Source: Streptomyces anandii JCM 4720 (lineage in GTDB: Bacteria; Actinomycetota; Actinomycetes; Streptomycetales; Streptomycetaceae). Taken from it: a DNA stretch of 46,743 nt. The notes beneath the pieces were generated by a model. That model saw only the letters and a program-made list of their open reading frames with translations, searched no databases and had not been told where the DNA came from. The translations under genes and the position numbers were made by a program. Positions 1 to 8,344 of the stretch are shown piece after piece (the first letter of the stretch is position 1; the number at the start of each line of letters is the position of its first letter). The DNA lies in contig NZ_BMVJ01000003.1 of NCBI RefSeq assembly GCF_014650655.1, positions 296,361-343,103 on the forward strand. Direction: 5' to 3'.

Positions 1-224
1 GCGAGCCGCGCGGCCACGTCGTCCCGGGCGGGGTCGGCCGGGTGGATGCTCACCGGTTCGCCGCCGGCCCGCCACACCGCCGTGACCAGGGCGCGGGCGT
101 TGACCTCGGCGGCGTGGCGCAGGGCCGAGGTGGTGGCGGAGAAGCGGGCCGGGATCGCGATGAGGGGGCGGGCGGGTGCCGCGACGAAGGGGCGGGCGGG
201 TGCGGGGTCCGGGGTGCGGGTCAC
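1..224 (-). CDS. puuD: Gamma-glutamyl-GABA hydrolase (class I glutamine amidotransferase-like), 5' part only
   Basis: Only the first 74 codons are in the window; the gene continues past base 1. The GTG start overlaps the stop of the upstream aldehyde dehydrogenase gene in a GTGA, so the two are translationally coupled. After a short Pro/Ala-rich leader the protein reads RPLIAIPARFSA and then LRHAAEVNARALVTAVWRAG. This is the typical N-terminus of peptidase C26 / PuuD-type hydrolases, where the fold begins with a strand and a helix before the catalytic Cys. The family hydrolyses the gamma-glutamyl amide bond of gamma-glutamyl-GABA and related compounds in the cytoplasm. The catalytic Cys-His-Glu residues lie outside the window and cannot be checked. 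The neighbouring PuuC-like and permease genes support a role in removing the glutamyl tag. Confidence 0.75.
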   Translation of the reverse strand, partial: MTRTPDPAPARPFVAAPARPLIAIPARFSATTSALRHAAEVNARALVTAVWRAGGEPVSIHPADPARDDVAARL

Positions 225-1711
225 AACTGGATCCAGGTGGTCTTCAGTTCGGTGTACTTCTCCAGGGCGTGCGCGGACTTGTCCCTGCCGTTGCCCGACT
301 GCTTCATGCCGCCGAACGGCACGGTCAGGTCGCCCTCCTCGTAGCAGTTGACCCAGACCGTGCCGGCCTTGAGGGCGCGGGAGACGCGGTGGGCGGTGGA
401 CAGGTCGGAGGTCCACAGGCCGGCGGCGAGGCCGTACTCGGTGGCGTTGGCGAGGGCGACCGCCTCGTCGAGGTCGTCGAAGGCCAGCACGGACAGGACC
501 GGTCCGAAGATCTCCTCGCGGGCGAGCCTGCTGCCCGGGTCCACGCGGTCGAAGACGGTGGGTTCGAGGAACACCCCGCCGGTCTCCGCCAGGGTGCGCG
601 AACCGCCGGTGCGCAGCCGGGCGCCGTCCTCGCCGCCGTGCCGCACATGCTCCAGTACGCGGCCGAGGTGCGCCTCGCCGACCAGGGCGCCCATCTCGGT
701 GTCCGGGTCGAGCGGGTCGCCCACCCGCAGTGCGCGCGCCCGGGCCACGACCGCCTCGGTGACCCGCTCGGCCACGGAGGAGTGCACCAGGAGCCGGGAG
801 GGCGCGGTGCACATCTCGCCCTGGTTGAAGAAGATGCCCCAGGCCGCGGTGGCGGCGGCCCGGTCCAGGTCGGGGGCGTCGGGCAGGACGATGTTGGGTG
901 ACTTGCCGCCCAGCTCCAGCCATACGCGCTTGAGGTTGGAGTCGGCGGAGTAGCGCAGGAAGTGCCGGCCGACGGCCGTCGAGCCGGTGAAGGCGAGCAC
1001 GTCGACGTCCGGATGGAGTCCGAGGGCCCGTCCCGCGACCGGTCCCTCACCGTTCACCACGTTGAGCACGCCGGGCGGCAGACCGGCCTCGGTGGCCGCC
1101 CGGGCGAGCAGCAGCGCGGACAGCGGGGAGTTCTCGGAGGGCTTCAGTACGACGGTGCAGCCGGCCGCGAGCGCCGGGGCGACCTTCCAGCCGGCCAGCG
1201 TGAGCGGGAAGTTCCACGGCACCACCGCGCCGACCACTCCGGCCGGCTCCCGGGTGACCAGGGCGAGGGCGTCCGGCGCGGTGTGCGGGGACTCGTCGGT
1301 GAGCTTGCCGGCGAGCTGCCCGTACCAGCGGAAGGTGTTGACGACCGCCCGCAGTTCGATGTCGTGGGCGTCGGTGACGGGCTTGCCCATCTCCAGGCTC
1401 ACCGTGAGCGCGAGTTCCTCGCGCCGCTCCTCGAGGAGGTCGGCGAGGCGCTGGAGGACCCGGCCGCGGTCGGCGGGCGCCCACCGCGGCCACGGCCCGC
1501 TGTCGAAGGCCCGGCGAGCGGCGGCCACGGCGGCGTCCACTTCGGCGGTGCCGCCGTCGGCGACCTCGGCCAGCACCTGGCCGTCCCGGGGCGAGACCAC
1601 GGTGAAGGCGGCGCCGCCACCGGGTTCCTCGGCGCCGTCGATGTGGTGCGCGCGAGGCGGTCGGTACGCCTTCGCCCGGCGGAGCCATTCGTCGTGGGTG
1701 ACAGCGGGCAT
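221..1711 (-). CDS. puuC: Gamma-glutamyl-aminoaldehyde dehydrogenase (PuuC-type ALDH)
   Basis: A 496-residue NAD(P)-dependent aldehyde dehydrogenase, the usual length for PuuC. Visible features are PWNFP (about 165-169), the cofactor Lys in KPSE (Lys190), the general base Glu266 in LELGGKSPN and the catalytic Cys301 in QGEMC. The C-terminus carries SGNGRDKSAHALEKYTELKT, which closely matches E. coli PuuC from memory and argues against a generic betaine-aldehyde enzyme. The ATG is preceded by GGAGG at a good distance. It lies between a permease and the PuuD-like gene, overlapping the latter by 4 bp. It would oxidise the aldehyde made from a gamma-glutamylated amine to the acid. Whether the true substrate is gamma-glutamyl-aminobutyraldehyde or an aryl-acetaldehyde cannot be told from sequence alone. 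Confidence 0.85.
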   Translation of the reverse strand: MPAVTHDEWLRRAKAYRPPRAHHIDGAEEPGGGAAFTVVSPRDGQVLAEVADGGTAEVDAAVAAARRAFDSGPWPRWAPADRGRVLQRLADLLEERREELALTVSLEMGKPVTDAHDIELRAVVNTFRWYGQLAGKLTDESPHTAPDALALVTREPAGVVGAVVPWNFPLTLAGWKVAPALAAGCTVVLKPSENSPLSALLLARAATEAGLPPGVLNVVNGEGPVAGRALGLHPDVDVLAFTGSTAVGRHFLRYSADSNLKRVWLELGGKSPNIVLPDAPDLDRAAATAAWGIFFNQGEMCTAPSRLLVHSSVAERVTEAVVARARALRVGDPLDPDTEMGALVGEAHLGRVLEHVRHGGEDGARLRTGGSRTLAETGGVFLEPTVFDRVDPGSRLAREEIFGPVLSVLAFDDLDEAVALANATEYGLAAGLWTSDLSTAHRVSRALKAGTVWVNCYEEGDLTVPFGGMKQSGNGRDKSAHALEKYTELKTTWIQL

Positions 1712-1783
1712 GCGGTCCTCCAGACCACGTCGATCGTTCGGAAGAGCGGGTGGGGCGGGGTGGAGCGGGTGGAGCGGGATCGG

Positions 1784-3241
1784 CTACTGCCCGGTGGTGC
1801 GGCCGCGCCGCCTGACCCGTTCGCCGACCACCCCGAGCAGCAGCACCGCCGGCACCGAGAGGGCCAGCCACACGGCCGTGCTGGTCTCCCCGCCGATGAG
1901 GGTGGTGAAGTTGGCGAGGATCAGCCAGATCGCGCCCGCGAGGCCGACAGCGCCCAGGGCCGGGGCGATCAGGGTGTTCCAGCGGCGGGTGTCGAGGCGC
2001 TCGCGCCGGAAGAAGACGATCACCGACACGGACGTCAGCAGGTAGAGCAGCATCATGGCGAGCACGGCCAGTCCGCTGAACCAGGAGAAGAGGGTCAGCA
2101 CCGGGTCCTTGCCGGCGAGCGCGAAGGGGACGACCAGGGCGAGGGCGATGACGGTCTGCACCCAGCCGGCGACCCACGGCGAGCGGCGGGCGTTGAGCCG
2201 GCACAGGCCCTTGGGCAGCCGGCCGTCGCGGCCGAGCGAGAACAGGTAGCGGTTGGCGGAGTTGTGGAAGGTGAGGATGCCGGCGAAGAGGGAGGTGGCG
2301 AGCAGGACGGGCAGCACTTCGTTGACCCAGCCGCCGAACTGCGCGGCGATCGGGGCGAAGACGAAGCCCGCGGAGTCGCCGCTCTCCAGGGCCCGGCCGG
2401 CGGCCGCCGGTGCGTGCGAGGCGCCGTAGGCGGAGATGAGCATCCAGGAGGTCAGGGCGAAGAAGCCGGTGACGACCACCACGGCCAGGTAGGTGGCCCG
2501 GGGGACGGTGCGCCGGGGGTTGCGGGCCTCCTCGCCGTAGATCGCGGTGGCCTCGAAGCCGAACATGGAGGCGACCGCGAACATCACGGCGACGCCCGGC
2601 GCGCCCTGGAGCGCGGCGGAGGGCGAGAAGCTGTCGACCACGCCCAGGCCCTCGGGGCCGCCGCCCTTGAACAGGGTGACCAGGCCGAACACCAGCAGGA
2701 TGCTGAACTCGGCCGTGACGAAGACGGCCAGCACGCGGGCGCCCATCTCGATTCCGGTTGCCCCGAGCGCCTGCACCACGGCCATGGTGACCAGGGCCCA
2801 GACCCACCACGGCAGGTCGAGGCCGAGGTGGCTGTCGACCAGACCGGCCACGATCGAGCCGTAGAGCCCGTACATGGCGGCCTGGATGGCGCAGTACGCG
2901 AACAGCGCGACACCCGCGCTGCCGGCGCCGGCGGTGCGGCCGAGGCCGGTGCCGATGTAGGTGTAGAAGGCGCCGGCGTCGACCACGTGGCGGCCCATCG
3001 CGACGAAGCCGACCGAGAACAGCAGGACCATCGCGCCCGCCAGCACGTAGGCGGCGGGGGTGCCGGCGCCGTTGCCGATGGCCACGGAGATCGGGGCCGC
3101 CCCGGCGATGCCGGTCAGGGGGGCCTGGGCGGACAGGACGAAGAAGAGGATGCCCAAAACGCCCAGCGCATTGGGCTTGAGCGTGGAAGCGGTGGATGTG
3201 TCCCGCACGGTCCGCTGCGCGGAGGCCGTCTGACTGTCCAC
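1784..3241 (-). CDS. APC-family amino acid/amine permease
   Basis: An integral membrane protein of 485 residues with about 12 hydrophobic segments, beginning after a short polar N-terminus (LKPNALGVLGILFFVLS). GIAGAAPISVAIGNGAG in the first helix pair and the GFEATAIYGEEARNPRRTVPRA stretch near residue 240 are characteristic of the amino acid-polyamine-organocation superfamily. I place the start at the GTG at 3241 because GGCAGG lies 8 nt upstream; the GTG at 3250 would sit directly against that sequence. It heads a three-gene unit with PuuC- and PuuD-like genes and has its own operator at 3271-3286. This suggests it imports the amine that the cluster degrades (PuuP-like role, inferred). The substrate is unknown. 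Confidence 0.85.
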   Translation of the reverse strand: MDSQTASAQRTVRDTSTASTLKPNALGVLGILFFVLSAQAPLTGIAGAAPISVAIGNGAGTPAAYVLAGAMVLLFSVGFVAMGRHVVDAGAFYTYIGTGLGRTAGAGSAGVALFAYCAIQAAMYGLYGSIVAGLVDSHLGLDLPWWVWALVTMAVVQALGATGIEMGARVLAVFVTAEFSILLVFGLVTLFKGGGPEGLGVVDSFSPSAALQGAPGVAVMFAVASMFGFEATAIYGEEARNPRRTVPRATYLAVVVVTGFFALTSWMLISAYGASHAPAAAGRALESGDSAGFVFAPIAAQFGGWVNEVLPVLLATSLFAGILTFHNSANRYLFSLGRDGRLPKGLCRLNARRSPWVAGWVQTVIALALVVPFALAGKDPVLTLFSWFSGLAVLAMMLLYLLTSVSVIVFFRRERLDTRRWNTLIAPALGAVGLAGAIWLILANFTTLIGGETSTAVWLALSVPAVLLLGVVGERVRRRGRTTGQ

Positions 3242-3270
3242 TCGGATCACCTGCCAGAAGTGGGGAGGGT

Positions 3271-3286
3271 CGTTTCAGGCCAAACG
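3271..3286. promoter_or_regulatory. Putative operator upstream of the permease operon
   Basis: The 16-base inverted repeat CGTTTCAGGCCAAACG lies 29 bp upstream of the permease start. Its 5-bp outer arms CGTTT/AAACG and 6-bp centre match the elements at 9870-9885 and 9978-9993 in the same cluster. I infer it is a binding site for the cluster's TetR regulator. A half-site-like CCGTTTG follows at 3314-3320. Confidence 0.55.
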
Positions 3287-3361
3287 AGTTGCCTCATCGT
3301 GCGGGCAAACTATCCGTTTGACAAGGGGTCCAGGACGCCCAATTGCCCTCGCCCCGGATCC

Positions 3362-4216
3362 TCACCGCGCGGGCGGGGGCTCCTCGGCCAGGTGCGTGAG
3401 CAGGGCGCGGAGGGAGGTGAGGGCTTCCTCGGTGACCTCGCGCTCCCCGAAGACCAGCTGGTGCAGCACCAGGCCCTCGAGGGCGGCGAAGACCAGCCTG
3501 GTCAGGCCGCGGTCGGCCGGGGCGGGGAGCATACGGGTCAGGTCGCGCCGGGTGGCCTCGAAGTACTCCTCGTACAGCGCGCGCAGGTGGCGCAGCAGCT
3601 CCGGGCGGCGCCGGGCCTCCAGGAGCAGTTCGTACTGGAAGGCCTGGAGGTCCGGCCCGTTGTCCACCATGTCCGCCAGGCCCCTGGCGAAGTCGACGGG
3701 CCGACCCGTGCCGGGGTCCAGCGCGCTGCTGTCCAGCGAGGAGCGGATGGCGTGGGTGACGGCCTCCTCGATCAGCGCGTCGCGCGAGCCGAAGTGGTGC
3801 ACGACGAGCCCGTGGGTGACCCCGGCCTCCTCCGCCACGGCCCGGTAGGTGAGCCGGCGCAGCCCGCCCCGGGCCACCACGCGCACGGCGGCGTCGAGCA
3901 GGGCCTCCCGGCCCGCGCCGTAGTTCCGCACCCGCTTGCGCGGCCGGGACCCGCCGGCGGACCCGGCGGATCCCGGAGCACCCGGTCCAGCCGACTTCGC
4001 ACCACCGGACTCGTGGGAGGCCGCACGTCCGGACCCGGCCGACTCCCCGCCACCGGACCCGGCGGATCCCGGAGCACCGGACCCGGCCGGCTCCGCGGCC
4101 CCGGCGTCCGCCATGCCGCCTCCCGCGCCGTCCGCCGGACCGGCCCCGCGGGGCGCCGCGGGGCTCGCGGGCTCGGCCGGGTCGGCGGGCGTGGGCGCGG
4201 GTACGGGCTCGGTCAT
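3362..4216 (-). CDS. TetR/AcrR-family transcriptional regulator with repeat-rich N-terminal extension
   Basis: A 284-residue regulator. The TetR helix-turn-helix lies at about residues 101-147 (REALLDAAVRVVARGG, then TYRAVAEEAGVTHGLVVHHF, then GSRDALIEEA), and the rest is an all-helical ligand-binding domain. The first 96 residues are a Gly/Ser/Ala/Pro-rich disordered tract that ordinary TetR proteins (about 200 residues) lack, and it contains an exact 23-bp direct repeat (3960-3982 and 4056-4078). An internal ATG (MADAGAAEP, residue 35) is an alternative start. It follows the FAH gene by 28 bp and closes the leftward catabolic operon, so it is the natural candidate for binding the three CGTTT-N6-AAACG sites. 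Its inducer is unknown; an amine or an aromatic acid would fit. Confidence 0.8.
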   Translation of the reverse strand: MTEPVPAPTPADPAEPASPAAPRGAGPADGAGGGMADAGAAEPAGSGAPGSAGSGGGESAGSGRAASHESGGAKSAGPGAPGSAGSAGGSRPRKRVRNYGAGREALLDAAVRVVARGGLRRLTYRAVAEEAGVTHGLVVHHFGSRDALIEEAVTHAIRSSLDSSALDPGTGRPVDFARGLADMVDNGPDLQAFQYELLLEARRRPELLRHLRALYEEYFEATRRDLTRMLPAPADRGLTRLVFAALEGLVLHQLVFGEREVTEEALTSLRALLTHLAEEPPPAR

Positions 4217-4244
4217 GGCCCCGACCCTACCGACGCGCCCCCGC

Positions 4245-5090
4245 TCAGCGGCGAGGCGGCCGGATCCCACGGAACTCCCAGTCGCCGCCGAGCGCGGTCG
4301 ACAGCACTTCCTCGGACTCGGTCGGCTGCGCCCCGACGTCCGCGCGGACCGGCGTGGGACCGGTGACGACGTGGTTGGTGAGCCGCCCCAGCCCCTCGAC
4401 CTCCACCTCGACGACGTCGCCCGGTCGCACGGGGCGCGAGTTGGCGGGCGTGCCCGACAGCAGCACGTCACCGGGGTGGAGGGTGATCGTGCGGGCGATG
4501 TCGGCGACCAGGTAGTGCATGTCCCAGGTCATCTCGTCGGTGGAGCCGTCCTGGACCACCTCGCCGTTGACGTAGGTGCGCAACCGCTTGCCGTGGAAGT
4601 CCCAGTCGGTGACGAGGCCGGGGCCGAGCGGGCAGAGGGTGTCGGAGCCCTTGACCCGGAGCATGGAGCCGGCGTCGGTGTCGCGGAAGTCGTGCAGGCC
4701 GAAGTCGTTGGCGACGGTGTAGCCGGCGATGTACTCGCCCGCCTCGGCCGGGGCTATGTTGCGCGCGGTCCGGCCGATGACGATGGCGACCTCGCCCTCG
4801 TAGTTGAGCCACTTGCAGCCCTCGGGGCGCACGATCGCGCCCCGGTGCGAGTTGAGGGCGGAGGTCGGCTTGTGGAAGTAGGTCGGGGTGCGGGGCAGGC
4901 CGATGCCGAACTCCTCCACCCGGCTGCGGTGGTTGAGGTGGACGGCGATCACCTTGGAGGGGACGACCGGGGGCAGGTGCCGGGCGTCTTCGGTCTTCAC
5001 CCGGCGGCCGTCCCCGGCGACGAGTTCGTCCCCGTCGACGGTGACCTGGACGGCGGCGCCGTCGAGGAGGACGCGGCGGAATTCAGGCAT
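4245..5090 (-). CDS. Fumarylacetoacetate-hydrolase family protein, HpaG-like isomerase/decarboxylase
   Basis: A 281-residue FAH-family enzyme. Key features are the metal-binding Glu pair in NYEGEVAIVIG (Glu98, Glu100), Asp129 in TVANDFGLHDF, TYFHKPTSAL near 70, and LLSGTPANSRPVRPGDVVEV near 210-228. FAH-family decarboxylases/isomerases such as HpaG act on the open-chain dicarboxylates formed after extradiol cleavage. Because the gene directly follows HpaE- and HpaD-like genes (15-bp gap to HpaD), I infer it acts on 5-carboxymethyl-2-hydroxymuconate or its isomer in homoprotocatechuate breakdown. E. coli HpaG is a two-domain fusion; this one is a single FAH domain with a short N-terminal part. 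No HpaH hydratase or HpaI aldolase is present in the window. Confidence 0.82.
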   Translation of the reverse strand: MPEFRRVLLDGAAVQVTVDGDELVAGDGRRVKTEDARHLPPVVPSKVIAVHLNHRSRVEEFGIGLPRTPTYFHKPTSALNSHRGAIVRPEGCKWLNYEGEVAIVIGRTARNIAPAEAGEYIAGYTVANDFGLHDFRDTDAGSMLRVKGSDTLCPLGPGLVTDWDFHGKRLRTYVNGEVVQDGSTDEMTWDMHYLVADIARTITLHPGDVLLSGTPANSRPVRPGDVVEVEVEGLGRLTNHVVTGPTPVRADVGAQPTESEEVLSTALGGDWEFRGIRPPRR

Positions 5091-5105
5091 GGGGGACCTT
5101 CCTGG

Positions 5106-6035
5106 TTACGGCTGTGAGGTGGGGGCGGCGGTGGAGGCGGGCAGGCCGGCGCCGGTCCAGCCCCCGGCCGGGCGGTCGAACCACAGGTGGACCTGGCCGG
5201 TGCCGATGGAGTTCTCGTACTCCCCGTACTGGCGGGCCCGCGCCACGCAGGCCCGCTCGCCGAGCGCGCCGGCCATCATCAGGTAGTGGAAGAACCTCGC
5301 CTCGGGCCTGTACTTCCAGAACTCGTCCATGGTGTCGAGGACCTTGTCGTGGCGGCCCTCCTTGAACCAGGCGATCCGCTCGTGGTCGGCCTCGCGGGCG
5401 GCGGGCGTGAAGATGTGCGCCGGGTCGCTGGACTCGTGGTCGCGCAACTCGCGCAGCGGCCAGAAGGTGTGCGACAGCGCACCGGAGGCGATCAGCAGGA
5501 CGCGCCGGCCGGGTGTGGCCGCGATGCCGTCCGCGAGCGCCCGGCCCAGGCGCAGGTGGTCCTCCATGTCGCCGGTCTGGCAGACCCCGATGGTCACCCA
5601 CCGCTTGCCGGGCAGGCCCTCGCCGAGGAACTTCCAGAGGTTGATGGTGGCGTAGTAGACCGGCAGGAAGGCGTCGTCGACGGGGGTGATCCAGGTGCCG
5701 TGCTTCTCGGCGAACCCGGCTATGTTGCGAGCGAGTTCGGGGTCGCCGGGATAGTCGTACGGCATTCTGCACATGCCGCGCGGCAGTTCCTCGGAGGTGA
5801 ACAGGCCGGCCCGGCGCTCCTGCGCGGTGACGACGAACTCGACGGTGGTGGCCCAGTGCGAGTCGAGGACGACGACGGTGTCGTAGTCGTCGCGCGCGAA
5901 GACGTCCTCGCGCAGTCGGCGCAGGCCGGTGACGAGGGTGATCTCCTTGCCCTCGTTCAGGGCGAGCCGGTCGGCCTCGGGCAGCACGATGGTGGGGACG
6001 TGGGCGAGCAGTCCCGCCCCGGTGATCTCACCCAT
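5106..6035 (-). CDS. hpaD: 3,4-dihydroxyphenylacetate 2,3-dioxygenase, LigB-type class III extradiol dioxygenase
   Basis: A 309-residue member of the LigB / class III extradiol dioxygenase family. Residues expected to bind Fe(II) or to act in catalysis are visible: His12 in LLAHVPT, His60 in VVVLDSHW, His189 in SGALSHTFW, and Glu272/Glu274 just before SIGTGQVH. The HVP-, DSHW, SEELPR and GTGQV motifs line up with E. coli HpaD as I remember it. The enzyme opens the ring of homoprotocatechuate beside the hydroxyls to give 5-carboxymethyl-2-hydroxymuconate semialdehyde. Its ATG overlaps the end of the upstream hpaE by 8 bp, so the two are coupled, which supports the assignment over a protocatechuate or gallate enzyme. 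The last ~20 residues are low complexity. Confidence 0.85.
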   Translation of the reverse strand: MGEITGAGLLAHVPTIVLPEADRLALNEGKEITLVTGLRRLREDVFARDDYDTVVVLDSHWATTVEFVVTAQERRAGLFTSEELPRGMCRMPYDYPGDPELARNIAGFAEKHGTWITPVDDAFLPVYYATINLWKFLGEGLPGKRWVTIGVCQTGDMEDHLRLGRALADGIAATPGRRVLLIASGALSHTFWPLRELRDHESSDPAHIFTPAAREADHERIAWFKEGRHDKVLDTMDEFWKYRPEARFFHYLMMAGALGERACVARARQYGEYENSIGTGQVHLWFDRPAGGWTGAGLPASTAAPTSQP

Positions 6036-7491
6036 GGCCGTTGAATCCCTTCGAGGCGGTGACGGTGTTCTTCAGGTCGCAGTAGAAGTCGAAGCTCCAG
6101 GTGCCGCCCTCGCGGCCGACGCCGGAGTGGCGGGAGCCGCCGAAGGGCGCGCGCAGATCGCGGACGAAGAAGCAGTTGACCCAGACGGTGCCGGCGACGA
6201 GCCGCTCGGTGACGCGTGCGGCGCGCTCGGCGTCGCCGGTGGCGAGGGTGGCGGCGAGGCCGAAGCGGGTGTCGTTGGCCAGCCGGACGGCCTCGTCCTC
6301 GGTGCTGAAGGTCTGCAGGGTCAGTACGGGACCGAAGACCTCCTCCTGGACGATCTCGGAGTCCTGGGCGACGTCGGTGAGCAGGGTCGGCGCGTAGTGG
6401 TGGCCGTCGCCGCGGTGTCCGCCGAGGACCACGCGGGCGCCGGCCGCGACCGCCCGCCGTACGAAGCCGTCGATCTTCTCCAGCTGGCGCTCGTGGATGT
6501 TGGGCCCGATGTCGGTGCTCTCGTCGCGGGGGTCGCCCTGTCTGAGGGCCGAGGCCCTCTCGGTGAAGCGGCGGGTGAACTCCTCGGCGACCGTCTCCTC
6601 GACCAGGAGGCGGGTGGCGGCGAGGCAGACCTGCCCGGCGTTGTCGTACTGCTCGACGGCGAGGTCGACGGCGAGGTCCAGGTCGGCGTCGGCGAACACC
6701 AGCAGGGGCGACTTGCCGCCGAGTTCGAGGCTGAGGGGGGTGAGGTTCGCGGCGGCCGACGCGGCGATCCGGCGGGCGGTGGGCACCGAGCCGGTGAAAC
6801 TGATCCGGCGCACGTCCGGGTGCGAGGTGAGCGCGTCGCCGATCTCGCAGCCGTAGCCCTGGACGACGTTGAGGACGCCGGCCGGCAGGCCCGCCTCGGC
6901 GGCGATGTCGGCGAGCAGCGAGGCGGTGAGCGGAGACCACTCGGCGGGCTTGAGGACCACCGTGTCGCCCGCGGCGAGGGCCGGGGCGACCTTCCAGGTG
7001 GCCAGCATCAGCGGGGCGTTCCACGGGGTGATCAGGACGCAGGGCCCGGCGGGGTCCCAGCTGACGTGGTTGGTGTGGCCGCGGGTGTCGAAGTCGTCGT
7101 GGCCGAGGGTGAGCAGCCAGTCGGCGAAGAAGCGGAAGTTGTGCGCGACGCGCGGCATGACGCCTCGGCGGTGGGAGCGCAGCAGGGCGCCGTTGTCGCA
7201 GGTCTCGACGATCGCGAGGTCTTCGAGGCGCTTCTCCACGCCGTCGGCGATCGCGTGCAGGATGCGGGCGCGCTCGGCGCGCGGGGTGGCGGCCCAGCCG
7301 GGGAAGGCGGCCTTGGCCGCGGCCACGGCCGCGTCCGCCTCCGCCGCGGTGCCCCGGGCGATCCCGCCGAGGGTCGCGCCGTCGACGGGCGAGACGTCGG
7401 GGAAGGTCGTGGCGGAGGCGACGCGTTCGCCGCCGATCCAGTGCCGGGTGTCGACGGCGACCCCGGCGACGGTGAGGGTGTGCTCGGTCAT
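6028..7491 (-). CDS. hpaE: 5-carboxymethyl-2-hydroxymuconate semialdehyde dehydrogenase
   Basis: A 487-residue aldehyde dehydrogenase, matching HpaE in length. Active-site landmarks are ITPWNAP (154-160), Lys181 in LKPAEWSPL, Glu256 in LELGGKSPL and Cys289 in AGQVC. The C-terminal FVRDLRAPFGGSRHSGVGRE followed by GGTWSFDFYCDLKN is the HpaE-type ending and differs clearly from the PuuC-type ending of the other dehydrogenase in this cluster. It would oxidise the ring-cleavage aldehyde to 5-carboxymethyl-2-hydroxymuconate with NAD+. I use the ATG at 7491; the open frame extends further upstream but enters the end of the preceding gene and lacks family-like residues. Translation is coupled to hpaD by an 8-bp overlap. 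Confidence 0.85.
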   Translation of the reverse strand: MTEHTLTVAGVAVDTRHWIGGERVASATTFPDVSPVDGATLGGIARGTAAEADAAVAAAKAAFPGWAATPRAERARILHAIADGVEKRLEDLAIVETCDNGALLRSHRRGVMPRVAHNFRFFADWLLTLGHDDFDTRGHTNHVSWDPAGPCVLITPWNAPLMLATWKVAPALAAGDTVVLKPAEWSPLTASLLADIAAEAGLPAGVLNVVQGYGCEIGDALTSHPDVRRISFTGSVPTARRIAASAAANLTPLSLELGGKSPLLVFADADLDLAVDLAVEQYDNAGQVCLAATRLLVEETVAEEFTRRFTERASALRQGDPRDESTDIGPNIHERQLEKIDGFVRRAVAAGARVVLGGHRGDGHHYAPTLLTDVAQDSEIVQEEVFGPVLTLQTFSTEDEAVRLANDTRFGLAATLATGDAERAARVTERLVAGTVWVNCFFVRDLRAPFGGSRHSGVGREGGTWSFDFYCDLKNTVTASKGFNGHG

Positions 7492-7525
7492 GTCCGGGTC
7501 TCCAAGTCCTCTGGTGAATGGGGGG

Positions 7526-8332
7526 TCACTGAGCGCCGGAGGTGCCGGACTCCAGGAGCCGTCCCCCGTCCCACACCACGCCGACCTGCCGGTAGTACGC
7601 GGCGATCGGCTCGCGGATCTCCAGCCGGGCCAGTTCCTCATTGGGCGCCTCGAACAGCTCCAGCTCGGCGTCGCCGGTCCAGGCCTGCCCGCCCTCGAAG
7701 GAGGCGGCGCCGGACTCGATCAGCTCGTCCAGTGCGAGGCCCTTGCCCTTCTCGATGGAGGGCAGCCAGCGGTGGTGGGCCATGGGGTGGCCGTTGACGA
7801 AGCCGTTCACCGGGGACGGCTCGCGCAGGGTGACCACGGCCTGGGCCAGACGCCGGTCGGCGGCGGCCAGGGTCGCGCCGAAGCGGGCGCCCGCCTCGAC
7901 GCGCGGGGCGGGGCCGTAGGGGTGCGGGCGGGTCTGGTGGATGGAGCCGAGCTTCTTGGGATAGCCCTGGTGCAGTCCGCGCGCGATGGCGAAGTCCTTG
8001 TCCACCCAGATGTAGACGCAGCGCGTGTAGGTCTGTCCGCGGTACTGGCAGCGGACCACGGCGAAGGCCTCCTTGTACTGGGCGCGCACGGGGTCGAGCA
8101 GCTCCTCGGCCGAGGACGAGCAGGACTGCCAGTCGGCCCAGATCAGCGCTACCGCGCCGGGGTCCTCATCGGCCAACTCCAGTGGTTCGGGCAGCAGTTC
8201 GCGCACGCGGTCCGGGTCGGTGCGGTACTCGACGGTGAGCAGGTCGCCGGAGTAGTGCCAGGGCGGCGAGGGGATCAGCGACGAGGCGCCCGTCGCCGTC
8301 TTGGGGTGGAGGTATCCGCGGACGGTGGTCAT
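7526..8332 (-). CDS. Acetoacetate decarboxylase family protein
   Basis: A 268-residue protein of the acetoacetate decarboxylase (ADC) superfamily. The strongest marker is GYPKKLGSI at about 123-131. In ADC itself the Lys pair of PKK provides the Schiff-base Lys and its pKa-lowering neighbour, here Lys126 and Lys127. Other family-like parts are PPWHYSGDLLTVEYRTDP near the start and the strand-rich middle (FAVVRCQYRGQTYTRCVYI). It sits between ferredoxin reductase and hpaE with gaps of 12 and 34 bp, so it belongs to the same operon. Real acetoacetate decarboxylase has no obvious place in homoprotocatechuate or gamma-glutamyl-amine breakdown. Distant relatives act as Schiff-base hydratases, aldolases or decarboxylases on larger keto acids, so the reaction should be left open. 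Confidence 0.78.
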   Translation of the reverse strand: MTTVRGYLHPKTATGASSLIPSPPWHYSGDLLTVEYRTDPDRVRELLPEPLELADEDPGAVALIWADWQSCSSSAEELLDPVRAQYKEAFAVVRCQYRGQTYTRCVYIWVDKDFAIARGLHQGYPKKLGSIHQTRPHPYGPAPRVEAGARFGATLAAADRRLAQAVVTLREPSPVNGFVNGHPMAHHRWLPSIEKGKGLALDELIESGAASFEGGQAWTGDAELELFEAPNEELARLEIREPIAAYYRQVGVVWDGGRLLESGTSGAQ

Positions 8333-8344
8333 GGCAGGCGTTCC

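Noticed and set aside
962..4366. Long + strand open frame (over 1,100 codons) across the first two leftward genes
   Set aside because: It runs antisense to the PuuC, permease and TetR genes, is rich in Gly/Arg/Asp, has no known domain, and arises from high third-position GC.
7492..7641. Longer N-terminus for HpaE
   Set aside because: The extra 50 codons overlap the end of the ADC-like gene and lack similarity to HpaE; the ATG at 7491 gives the family length.
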